DNA from: Acanthochlamys bracteata
Lineage: Eukaryota > Streptophyta > Magnoliopsida > Pandanales > Velloziaceae
NCBI GenBank assembly: GCA_019914995.1
Contig: CM034142.1
Coordinates: 1,178,001 to 1,242,000, forward strand
Direction: 5' to 3'
Length of the DNA: 64,000 nucleotides
A program made the position numbers and the translations under genes. This document shows, piece by piece, positions 35,501-45,100 of the stretch (position 1 is the stretch's first letter; each line of letters begins with the position of its first letter). Under the pieces are notes generated by a model. It had not been told where the DNA came from. It made no database searches and worked only from the letters and a program-made list of their open reading frames with translations.

Positions 35501-36922
35501 GTTTTTAGTTGCATTTGGTTTTTCTATCCAGATTAGCCAACATAATATAACATAGCCACGCCTTTCTATTTCACTTTTTGATAAAGACTTGACCACTGTT
35601 GTTATAAGATTTCTTTCTGTAAGAGTATGTATTTAATATAGTGATATACTGAAGACAAACCTGATTAACATTTCAATCTCTATTAAATGAAATTGTCTCA
35701 TGATTGTTTTTAGTTGCATTTGGTTTTGCTGTCAACAATAGCCTACAATATATAACACAGCTAGCCTGCTCCCTTTTTTTTACTTACTTTTTGATAAAGA
35801 GTTGTCCACTGTTGTTATAAGATTTTGTTACATAAAGAGTATGTATTTAATGTAATGATATACCGAAGACAAACATGATTCATATCTGCAACCTCTAGTA
35901 AATGAAATTGTCTCGTGATTGTTTTAGTTGCATTTGGTTTTGCTCTCCAGAATAGCCAACACAATATAACACAGCCGCCCCTTTTTTTCAACTCTTTGAC
36001 AAAGAGTTGCCCACTGTTGTTATAAGATTTATGTGCTTCATAGTTTTCATTCTTTCTAATTCAAAGCTTGCGTTGTTCATATATGTGTGAGAAGAACAAA
36101 AATCTGCTTGTCATTAAATGGTAATGCCTAGTAGCCAATATACTCTGACTGGACAAACTTCAGATGATAAAACCACATTCTTTTCAATTGACTTTGTATG
36201 TTGAATCATTTCTTCATTCATAATATCAATTTTTTGATAGCTAAGCAACCTAAAACGCAGGTTCTTTTTGTACATGTAATTTGCAGGATGTCTTGCAAGG
36301 AACTCAGTTGCTCGCAATTGATGTAGCTGCTGCTTCAGTTCTCCTTAGAAGATCTCTCACTGGGGATGAGCTCACAGAAAAGGAAAAGAAGGCTCTTCGA
36401 AGAACATTGACCGACATGGCATCAGTGCTTCCTATCGGGTTTCTCATGCTTCTTCCTGTCAGTAGAATTGTAGTAATTTTCTGCTAGTTAAAAGCCCTTA
36501 TACCACGATAAACGTCTTAGCATATGATTGCTTCTGTTTCCAGGTCACAGCTGTTGGCCATGCAGCTATGTTGGCTGCTATTCAGAGATATGTACCTGCT
36601 CTTGTATGCATCATACCATATAGCCTTTTACCTTTGGGCTCGCTTGAAAGAACTTTTCTTTTTTGTTTTTTGCCTATATGTTTGAGTAATTTTTGGGAGA
36701 AAAGGACAGTTGACAAAAAGTGTTTCCTGGAGGCCAATGTTTACATGGTATCTGATGCATATTCTTGCTTTGTGTTTTCAGATTCCATCTACTTATGGAC
36801 CAGAGAGGCTGGATCTCTTGAGGCAGCTTGAGAAAGTGAAGGAAGAAATGGAGAGTGCAGATGGTGGCCCTGATGAGTCTCCTTCAACAATTAGCTCAAG
36901 CAGTAGCACAGAAAACTTGTAA
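23249..36922 (+). CDS. LETM1-like protein, 18 exons, 893 residues
   Basis: Resembles the plant LETM1-like family (At3g11560/At5g06220 type as I recall it), predicted organelle-membrane proteins with a LETM1 ribosome-binding-type domain. Exons: 23249-23286, 23848-24343, 25070-25161, 25441-25605, 25696-26089, 26801-26919, 27001-27073, 27186-27406, 27516-27560, 27656-27740, 28957-29148, 30286-30344, 31022-31100, 31989-32120, 34918-35037, 36287-36457, 36544-36603, 36782-36922. All have GT-AG ends and every phase joins. The N-terminus (MEAVSRISSPLTRISRAYNL) is basic and acid-free, as in transit peptides. Residues around 577-640 are charged, likely coiled coil. The LETM1 domain lies at about 771-870, with GTQLLAIDVAAASVLLRRSL and a hydrophobic segment at 811-836 (SVLPIGFLMLLPVTAVGHAA). 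The C-terminus is acidic and serine-rich. A direct role in ion exchange is not shown by the sequence. Confidence 0.9.
30434..30592. mobile_element. Possible small MITE in LETM1-like intron 12
   Basis: The left part GAGCCTGGCTAAATGTTTAG...AACAAATATT is mirrored by the right part AATATTTGTTAATTTGTAGC then TTGGCTCAGCTC. Imperfect inverted ends, no target duplication found. Confidence 0.4.
30785..30839 (+). other. Cryptic exon-like segment in LETM1-like intron 12
   Basis: A GC-richer 55-bp segment with acceptor (AATGCAG) and donor (GGAGG|GTTACT). It would read SGSSNVDDFAGEGNPDGR in frame from exon 12, but inclusion shifts exon 13 out of frame. I left it out of the CDS. It may be a frame-breaking alternative exon or an inserted fragment. 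Confidence 0.35.
32534..32597. repeat. (TA)n(TG)n compound microsatellite in LETM1-like intron 14
   Basis: A run of TA dinucleotides followed by a long TG run, with a CG-containing interruption. Confidence 0.95.
32683..33091. mobile_element. Foldback element 1 in LETM1-like intron 14
   Basis: The left arm (about 32683-32875) and right arm (about 32905-33091) are inverted copies. The inner ~130 bp (CACCGTTGGATATGAAGAAC through GATCACTTGATCA) is almost identical. It is flanked by TA tracts. RNA from this intron could form a long hairpin. Confidence 0.88.
33109..33516. mobile_element. Foldback element 2 in LETM1-like intron 14
   Basis: Arms of about 185 bp (33109-33293 and 33331-33516) match at roughly 96% by eye. 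They start TATAGGCACATGTAGGCCTT and contain the palindrome GCCGGCCAAAAGTGGCCGGC and the block shared with element 1 (CCACCGTTGGATATGAAGAA). The loop is about 40 nt. Flanked by TA tracts. Confidence 0.9.
33524..33875. mobile_element. Foldback element 3 in LETM1-like intron 14 (older)
   Basis: Same layout (GGGGCAC end, ATTCACCATTTGATACGAAA, AATTTTAGCTCAATT, loop, then the inverse), but the arms have diverged much more than in elements 1 and 2. Confidence 0.75.
33919..34340. mobile_element. Foldback element 4 in LETM1-like intron 14
   Basis: The arms start GGATATTGCCATCTTAGGTG, CACATTGGTACACATTA, and return as TAATGTGTACCAATGTGCAT near 34290. The core blocks shared with element 1 are present in eroded form. 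Preceded and followed by (TA)n. Confidence 0.78.
34351..34720. mobile_element. Foldback element 5 in LETM1-like intron 14
   Basis: The left arm has CCAGTTTATGGCAGAGAGAT and AATTGAATATGAAGAATTAT; the right arm has the inverse (AACTCATAATTCTTCATATC). The arms are diverged. Followed by a TA tract to 34742. Confidence 0.72.
35448..36030 (+). repeat. Three tandem ~205-215-bp units in LETM1-like intron 15
   Basis: The block AATGAAATTGTCTC starts at 35481, 35686 and 35901. Each unit runs through GTTTTTAGTTGCATTTGGTT, a short spacer, CACTGTTGTTATAAGATTT and AGACAAAC.TGATT. The unit has no recognisable coding content. Confidence 0.9.
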
Positions 36923-37400
36923 TTCTTAAAATTACAAGTGACGGTCATTTGGTATGGTCCATGTTTTGCTTTTTTTGGCTCTAAAGATGCAAAGTGGTAG
37001 CTTAATTCCTTCCATTGTTTATGCAGCTGAGTTCAAGCTGTCAGATAGTGGAGGCGGCTCCTTGGATGCATGCTCTGATGCTTCACAAGACACTGATCAT
37101 CCATAACTCTTGGTTTTCTAAGTTCTGACATTTCGTTAACACCCTGTTTCCATTTGCTTTCTGTAATTATATACGAGGAATTACGTCTTTCACTCGTCTG
37201 TAAAGAAGATTCAATTCTCTGCTTTTATTTTTACGGTGTAACTAAAAGAAGCCCATTCTGTATCATACGAAAAGCGAACTATAGAAAGACCACCTATCAG
37301 ATATGTAAAATTTTTGTTCGTGGTACATTGATGATGAGATCTGCAAACCTTTGGAAGAGAAGTGTTCTCATTTACTGTCTGTTATTTGGTTAACTTCAAC
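36923..37400 (+). other. LETM1-like 3' UTR with a coding-like segment
   Basis: A donor-like site (ACTT|GTAATT) overlaps the stop codon, and an acceptor-like site lies at 37026 (TTTATGCAG). Using it would end the protein after ...STENF. The following 26 codons (EFKLSDSGGGSLDACSDASQ, then DTDHP) look coding-like but are out of phase with that junction. Confidence 0.35.
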
Positions 37401-37435
37401 TTCATATAAATTGGTTGACATGTAAAACCGGTTAA

Positions 37436-37692
37436 GGGGATGTTTGAAAGTGTTTAAAATAAAAAAGTTTTTTTAAATAGAATTTATTTTGTAGTTTTTT
37501 GAAAATGAAATGAAGTCAATTTTGTAGTCAGCAACTAGTTAGCTTAATAGCTTATTTATTTCATTTTGAGTGATCCGGTAGTAAAGTCTTTGTTTTTTTT
37601 ACAAAAACATTATTTTTATATAACTTTTTATATTTATTTAATAAATAACTTAATTTTTAAAATTTTATTTAAAAAAAATTTAGTTCTACGTA
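37436..37692. mobile_element. MITE family A-like copy
   Basis: Left end GGGGATGTTTGAAAGTGTTT followed by TTTTTTTAAATAG; the interior and the right T-rich part fit the family, but the right end is unclear. Confidence 0.4.
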
Positions 37693-38505
37693 AATAAAAT
37701 AATATGTAAAGTGTCACAATCAACTCATCCATGCAAGAGAGTTTGTGGGGTTAGATTCTACGTCTAAGGTGGTTCTTAGTTAAACTTCACATTTTATTTA
37801 TTTTACTATAAGAGACCCGAAAGTCAACCTCTTACTTAAACAATTACTTTCTAATAATTATTTAACAAATTTATTTTCTACTTATTTTAAATATTTATTT
37901 TGTCAGAATTTTCTTCCGAATAAGTAAAAGACACCCTAACCATCAAATACTATTATCATTTTTTTGGTCTGGACGAGGATAATTTTAACCGGCCACCGGA
38001 AAGCTCTTAAAGCAATTTTTGTTAGTTTAAGTATTGACTATGACCCATAATTTTAGTGCACCTAAAGGATTACTTTTAATTGTATGAACGAGAGTTTTAT
38101 GAAAATGAGTTTGGTTTTAAAAATAAAATTTCTTAAAAAATAGAATTCATATATGTTTTAAATACATAAATGAGTTTTGTGTAAATAAAAGATAAAAAGT
38201 AAAATCTTTGAAAAATAAATTAAAAATAAAGTTTAATTTTTATTTTTAATTGTTTTTTGAAGTGACTGAGAAATAAAGTACAATTTTTATTTTTTAAAGT
38301 GAGTTAGAGCCTAACTTTGAAGTGTAGTTCTTAATTCAGTTTATATTTAAAATATACAAATTGATTGGAATTCTAATATGGCTAAAATTAAATTTTGAAT
38401 ATTTAACACATGTTCTTATTAAAAATAAAATTTAAAATAATAATTAAAATATGTTAAGGAAATATTAAAGTTAAAATTTGAATAAGTGAAGTTTGGTGTG
38501 AACAA
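37693..38505. other. AT-rich spacer between the LETM1-like gene and ISA3
   Basis: No gene is seen. The part from about 38.08 kb has many AAATAAAATTT-type words also common near 5.3-5.5 kb, perhaps old MITE remnants. Confidence 0.4.
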
Positions 38506-39175
38506 GAAACATAAACAAATCAATAAATCAATTAAATAAGCAAGCAAGTTAGATCGATCGAGATCTCGAACAGAAATAAAATGTTTTCATTCGATAAGCT
38601 TAAACCGATCAATCAATCAATCGAGAAAGAGAGAAATTGCTATTTACGTTGTGAAGGAAGCCATTCTTGTTATCTCTCGTTGCGGAGGCACATGTGTGGA
38701 GGTGGATTCTTTCGATTCTAGTCGTAAATAACAATTTGATATCAGAACTTTGAATTAACTTATAATTTAAATTAATCAGTCTATATTATAATAAAAAGAA
38801 AAACTGAAAATTGCTCAAATACTTCTTTTTTTTTGTTTTTCTTTTTCTGGAAAACTGGTAGGGATTGTGAAGTTTCACATGATGTCCAATCTATAAAATA
38901 TAAAAAATCAGATGTCTCTTTCTCTCTCAACGTTTCAACAATTCACAGCAACCGTTCACGTGTACACTCACTTCCATAAATACAAACATAACAAAACCAA
39001 CGAAGAGTCTCGCGACAGTCTCTCACTCACTCACTGCTCTCGCTCTCTCTCTCTCTCTTGATTCATCGATCGGTTTCAGCTTATCGAATGAAAACATTTT
39101 TGGTTTTCTGTTCGAGATCTCGATCGATCTAGCTTGCTTGCTTGTTTAAATGATTGATTGATTTGTTTATGTTTC
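38506..39175. repeat. Inverted duplication of the ISA3 5' leader (arms 38506-38635 and 39043-39175)
   Basis: The left arm is a diverged reverse complement of the right arm: GAAACATAAACAAATCAAT, AGCAAGCAAG(T/C)TAGATCG, ATCGAGATCTCGAACAGAAA, ATGTTTTCATTCGATAAGCT and AAACCGATC occur in the same order when the right arm is inverted. The loop is about 400 bp and holds the likely core promoter. The right arm is the CT-rich leader just before the ISA3 ATG. Confidence 0.9.
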
Positions 39176-39187
39176 GTACTCTATGCA
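38636..39187 (+). promoter_or_regulatory. ISA3 core promoter and leader
   Basis: CCATAAATACAAAC near 38973 is a possible TATA region. The (CT)n tract at about 39040-39058 is typical of plant 5' leaders. ATG 39188-39190 is the first ATG in frame with the protein; an earlier ATG at 39150 lies in another frame. Confidence 0.45.
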
Positions 39188-42100
39188 ATGGATTCTGTTA
39201 TATCGCCGGGACAACAAGGATTGAATCTCGTGAAGATCAGCGCTCAACTCCGCTTTCTGCCTTCTAACTCCTTTTCGCTTCGTAGCATTAGGTGCTCTCG
39301 AATTTTTGAATTGATCTCTGTTTCTGATATATGTTTGTTGAATTTTTTTAATGATTTTGTTAGTATGAACAAGGACAACGATGCCAACGAATTTTGATTA
39401 GCTTGCGAAATCTGCATCGTTAAATCATTGCAACGAGTAGGTTTTGAAAATTGAGGAAGTACTTGTTCTGCTTAGTTACATAGTCATGAGAATGACAAAA
39501 GATAAGTTCAGAGGTTCTTAAAAAATAAATTTCTGATGATGCAAGACTATATGTAACGTTATCACTTATTTGTTACTTCTGATTCTTTGTTATTAATTTG
39601 TATAGGTTGAGATCAAGCAAAACTACAAGACGTTTCATGCATCGTGGGATATTCTGTGAGGTATTTATCCACCTTTTCATCAGTTGTTTAGGTATTCAAC
39701 TTTACTTATTCGTGTAACTAGTCAATTTGTCTCCGTATTAAATGTTTTGGATGTCGTGGCATAGGTCAGACAAAGCTATCAGTCTGAGAGGAAGTCTGGA
39801 AATGTTCTTATTGAGCAAATTGAGGAAACTGTTGTGCAGGTGTCTCCCCAATTTTGTGGTTATATCTCTTGAGAGTCAATTTTACCTTGCTACTTTTCGT
39901 CCTATTTTAGTAATATGTTGTTGTTTTTACAAATGAGAAAGTAACTTTAATGCACATTGACCATATATGATGTTGCTGCTTGTGTGCATGTCAATGCAGT
40001 GTGCCGATGTGCATATAGAGTTAGAGAGCATACGTAACACATACTTGGTACCCATCTAAATTATTGTAAATTATTTGCTAATAGCTTCAAATATTTAGGA
40101 AGCACTTTCACCAATGTTGGAGATTTGCCCTCCTTTGAAGTATTTTCCTGGTAAAGCATTTCCTCTTGGAGCATCAAAGATTGAAGATGGAATCAACTTT
40201 GCTGTTTTCTCACAACATGCTACGTCTGTGACACTTTGCTTCTCAATTCAGTCAAGGTAATCGCCTTTCTAGTCAAGGATTTACTGATTTGTTATGCTTT
40301 AGAGAGATGGCTTATGACAGATTGTTCATAGAAGTGTTCATCTTCTAAATTATTTTTCGATGTTGATGTTATTAGATGCAGATTTATCTGACAGCTAATG
40401 GTCCATGATAACTTATCTAGTGCATGGCTATATAATCTGTCAACTTCACCTATCTTGCTATGCTGGGAGGACAATACAGGAATAATTACTTAAAAAGTTT
40501 ATGATGCTTTATAAACTATAAAGGCATCACCATGTATTTAACTATTTGCATTTGAGAGATCATGTCAAGCTATTCTCATGTGATATTCAGCACACTTGTG
40601 TAGACTGCGTAGCACCAAATATTAAACAACTGCTAGCTGACTTGTACTTTGCACTGTAATCTCCTTTTTCCTAAATGTTTTACTTTTTTAGGAGTGATGA
40701 TGAACTAAATTCTGAAATGGTAGAGGTCACACTAGATCCGCAAGAAAACAAAACTGGAGACATCTGGCATGTGAGCATACAGGTAATCTCACTATTAGCC
40801 TACTTCTATTCATGCCACTCAAATGTTTGTGAAGCTTCTAAGGGCAAAGTGCATGTGATTGTATGAAGATATCTATTGTTATTAATATGGCATAATACAT
40901 AACACTTATCTCTTAAAGGATGTATCACATGATGGCATAAATAAGTAATATAAATTACGATTCTCTGAAAGGCCTTTATACCCATGCTTAAAGGGCTCGT
41001 ACGCCAGTATATACTTAAAAAGAATCATTTATAGACACCCAAGCCACCCACGCACGCACGCACGCACACGCCAAGCTTTATGGTTAAAGGTCTCCCTCTG
41101 AAGTGCTTATTAGAGATCTCCATCTGGTTCACACTTAAAACAACGTGCATGCACACTCCCATGAAGTTTTATGGTTAAAGATCTGCACCTGGAGTGCTTA
41201 TTATAGTGTTAAAATAAATCATTTGGTCCCTCTCTCCTGCCTAAACTCAGTTGATCTTTTTTCCTTGAACTTGCTCACACCAAGTTTTATGGTTAAAGAT
41301 CACCATCTGGAGTGTTTATAATAGTGTTAAAATAAATGATTTGGTTCTTCTGTCCCGCCTAAATGGTCTTTTTTCAACAAGGAAAGACTCTCGACAAAGG
41401 TTCAGTAGAAATATCCCTCATTTTCTGTTAATCTTCTCCTTCTACAAGAGTGTTTTACCTTGACATAGCTAGCCACAATGACATAGTAGAAATGTCCCTA
41501 ATTTTCTGAATAACACTATTTGTTTCCTTGAAACACAGGGGTTGCCAGATTATGGTGTTCTCTATGGATATCGTGTTGGTGGTCCAGAAAGCTGGGAGCA
41601 AGGACACCGTTTTGACAGGAGTACCATCCTTCTTGATCCCTATGCGAAACTTGTTAGTGGTAGGAGATTCTTTGGGGATGCCACCAACAAAATGTCCAAG
41701 TTCCTTGGAACATATGACTTAAATGCTTTACCTTTTGACTGGGGTCCTGATTACAAATTGCCAAATATACTGGAGGTATATTTAATTGATAGTGTCCATA
41801 GGGATAGAGTTGGTGTAGTAGATGAAAATCCCATTAACTATCTTGTGCCTTTTCATCCAGACTGATCTTGTGATATATGAAATGAATGTTCGCTCTTTTA
41901 CTGCTGATGAGTCAAGTGGCCTGGACCCCAGCAAACGTGGCAGCTACCTAGGTGTCATTGACAAGGTTCATGGATCTTTTCTCTCTTTTCTTATGACGTT
42001 TGTTTTTGTTTGGGCGTTTCTGGTTGACTAATAGGAGACGTGCAATTGGGAATTCTGAAGCACATAGTACTTTGTCTAAAAATGTTTGTGTGGATTCTTC

Positions 42101-45100
42101 ATGTAGATGGTTCCAATGTTGGGTAAAGGAGGAGTGTTGATGTTAGATGAGCAGTTACCCACCCGTAAATCTTGTGCTCTGGATCAGTAGCCTACCCCAC
42201 TTAGTGGGGTAAGGCTTTATTAAGAAGAGAATATGTTACCTAAAAGGATAAACCAATCTTTTTCTAAAGAAATGTGAATGAAATGGTTTCCATTTGTGTT
42301 TCAAAATTTATTTCATTCACTTAATGAGGAATCGAGCTTGTGATAATTAGTGCAGTTGTCTACTACTTTCAAGTGCTGAGAGAAATAGAACATTATTATA
42401 TCATACTAATGTAATGGTCCAAATTTGAGCTATTGCTCTCTCATTGGTAAGGTATCTTAACCTGAAATATGCTTCTGATGTTGTTACTTGCTAGTATAGT
42501 TCATACAATTACCTGGAGTTTCCACGTTAATTTTTCCTTTAATTGGAAAAGCTATAGTGATTTATCCACTTTCTGAATAATATCTATAAATTAAGCTCAT
42601 TATGTAAGTTGGATATTGAATCCGTTGATAATATCCATAAGCATCTTGAGATGATCAGTTTGTGTTTGTAAGTATCATGCTTGTGAAATATGAACAAGTG
42701 TATCTTTTTCAGTGTTCATATAATCTGCCTTGATTTAGTCACCGCGTAGCACCATTCTTTCCTTAAAGGGCCTTTTATGCCTTAGCTTGGTGCAGCGATG
42801 CTTTAGTACTGTAACATGGTGCAGCGACATTTAAGCACTGTCTGACTTTGTCATTGAGACCTCAAGTTATCTTGAAAACCAGTATGGATTTCTTTAATGT
42901 TTTTACATTTTTTTTTTTTTTCTCTTTGTTAGAGATTTCTCAGGCTAGCTGTTAATTTACTGCATTGACCAACCATATTTTTTGCTCTTGAAAACAAGTA
43001 CAGATTTCTTTAGTGTTTTTACATTTATTTTTTGCTCTTTGTTAGAGATTTCTTTGATGTTTTTACATTTATTTTTTGCTCTTTGTTAGAGATTTCTTTA
43101 ATGTTTTTACATTTATTTTTTGCTCTTTGTTAGAGATTTCTCAGGCTAGCTGTTAATTTACTGCATTAGCCAACCATACTTTTCAGGCAATTTCTGGTAG
43201 CATTAATTAAAAAGTTAAAAGAAAAACGTTTGGTAAGAGAAGCAGTATGCATGCAACTCATAGTTCTTCCTTTTGTGCAACGTAGATCCCTTATCTACGG
43301 GAGCTTGGAATTAATGCAGTGGAACTGTTGCCTGTTTTTGAGTTTGATGAGATGGAATTTCAAAGGCATCAAAACCCAAGAGATCACATGGTAAAGCATT
43401 TGCTTTTCTACTGTAACTAAATTTACCGAACTGATGAAAGCTCTGTTTAGATGCTGTGAAATCTGTAATTATAATACTATTCTGACATTAAGATGCCTTT
43501 ATTTTTCTTTGGCTAGATCAACACATGGGGTTATTCTACGGTAAATTTTTTTGCTCCCATGAGCAGATATGCTAGTGCTGGTGGAGGACCTGTGGCTGCT
43601 TCTCGAGAATTTAAGGAAATGGTCAAAGCTTTGCATAATGCTGGAATTGAGGTATAAGTCCAAATTTCTAAGTTACTCCATGTGTTTTCTACTCAAATTC
43701 TAATTCAAATCTCCTTCTCCAATCCAATGAGCATGTTAATTTCCCTAATTGTAGGTTATCTTGGATGTGGTTTACAACCATACCAATGAAGCTGATGATG
43801 TTTACCCCTACACAACTTCATTTCGTGGCATTGACAATAAGGTATTAATTCTAATTTTTTATTCTGGGTTTGGATGTTTAAGTACTTAACTCCCTTTACT
43901 TGTACTTCAAATGCAAAATTGCAGTTTCCAACTATTTTCTTAAATTAAAAGGGAGGTTCTTGTGACCCTTATTGGTGAAGTAAAAGTGACTACAGTTTTG
44001 GACATCATGACTTTTTGAACTTGTAAAATTGCATCACAAGTCCCTCATTTCCATCTGTTGTGAAACAGAAAAGGATTAAGGTGTGGTGAGAGATGAGTTG
44101 ATTGTGATGCATCCCAAGTTATTGGCATTCTGATGCTTAACATCCTAAAGGCTTTGATTCTTCTTGATGTTGGAAATTGGAAGAAAGTTTGATTATCTAA
44201 GAAACAACAAACTACTTGCGAGCTTTCAGATGCTATCATTGATGTGGACAAAACAACATAAGAAAATTATAGGTCTTTTCTCCTATTTTATGGCGCAAGT
44301 GCACGGTTATCTTCTAGCATATAGCAGTATATAAGTTTGTTCTATAAGAAATGTTGCTAAGTTTAATTTAAACTAATCTCACAAAATTTGTTAGTTTTGT
44401 TAGTACTTGACTAAAATTAAAAGATATATTAAACTTAACAATGACAAATAAGTTTTTGGGTTTGAAACACATTTGATATGACAGAAATTTTAGAGTCCAC
44501 CATATGCCTTTTATTTAAATCCTTGAATATATGTGATAACAATTGCTGATGATTATAAAGTTTTGAACCTAGTACTTTAGTCTAGTCCTTGAGTCAGATT
44601 TCAAATTATGATTTTAAATTTGGTTCAGTTAGAATTACCTATTTCTAATTTATTTTAAATTTGATCCAGTTTAGTATTAAATTAGAGATGCACTAAGACT
44701 TGCAATCAGAAATCATGTAATCGTATTCATTTTGATATAGTAAAATGTTAATTGCAGTTATTAATTCTAGGATTATTAATCATGCTTCGATTGGTTCTCA
44801 CGAACATAATTAAATCATATAATTCATATATTTAATTTAAAGTTGATCCATTGCTAATTAACCATTCAAATTGCAGTTGATGTAATGATTAATAACTCAC
44901 AATTAATTCACAATTTTTGTTCATTACACAATATTCAAGAATCCAATCAAATTAAATTAGAGTTTGATAAAAAATTTGAGCACTGAGGAATTAGCCTATG
45001 ATACTCAGATTACACATATTAATATCATGTAAAATAAATGTGAGTAAGGAGAAAGAAAGCAAATCTGGCTCGGTGATGAAATCCAGCGGCCCTCTAGAAA

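Noticed and set aside
39158-39190. Earlier in-frame start for ISA3 (ICLCFVLYA before MDSV)
   Set aside because: The upstream extension has no ATG; the first in-frame ATG is 39188.
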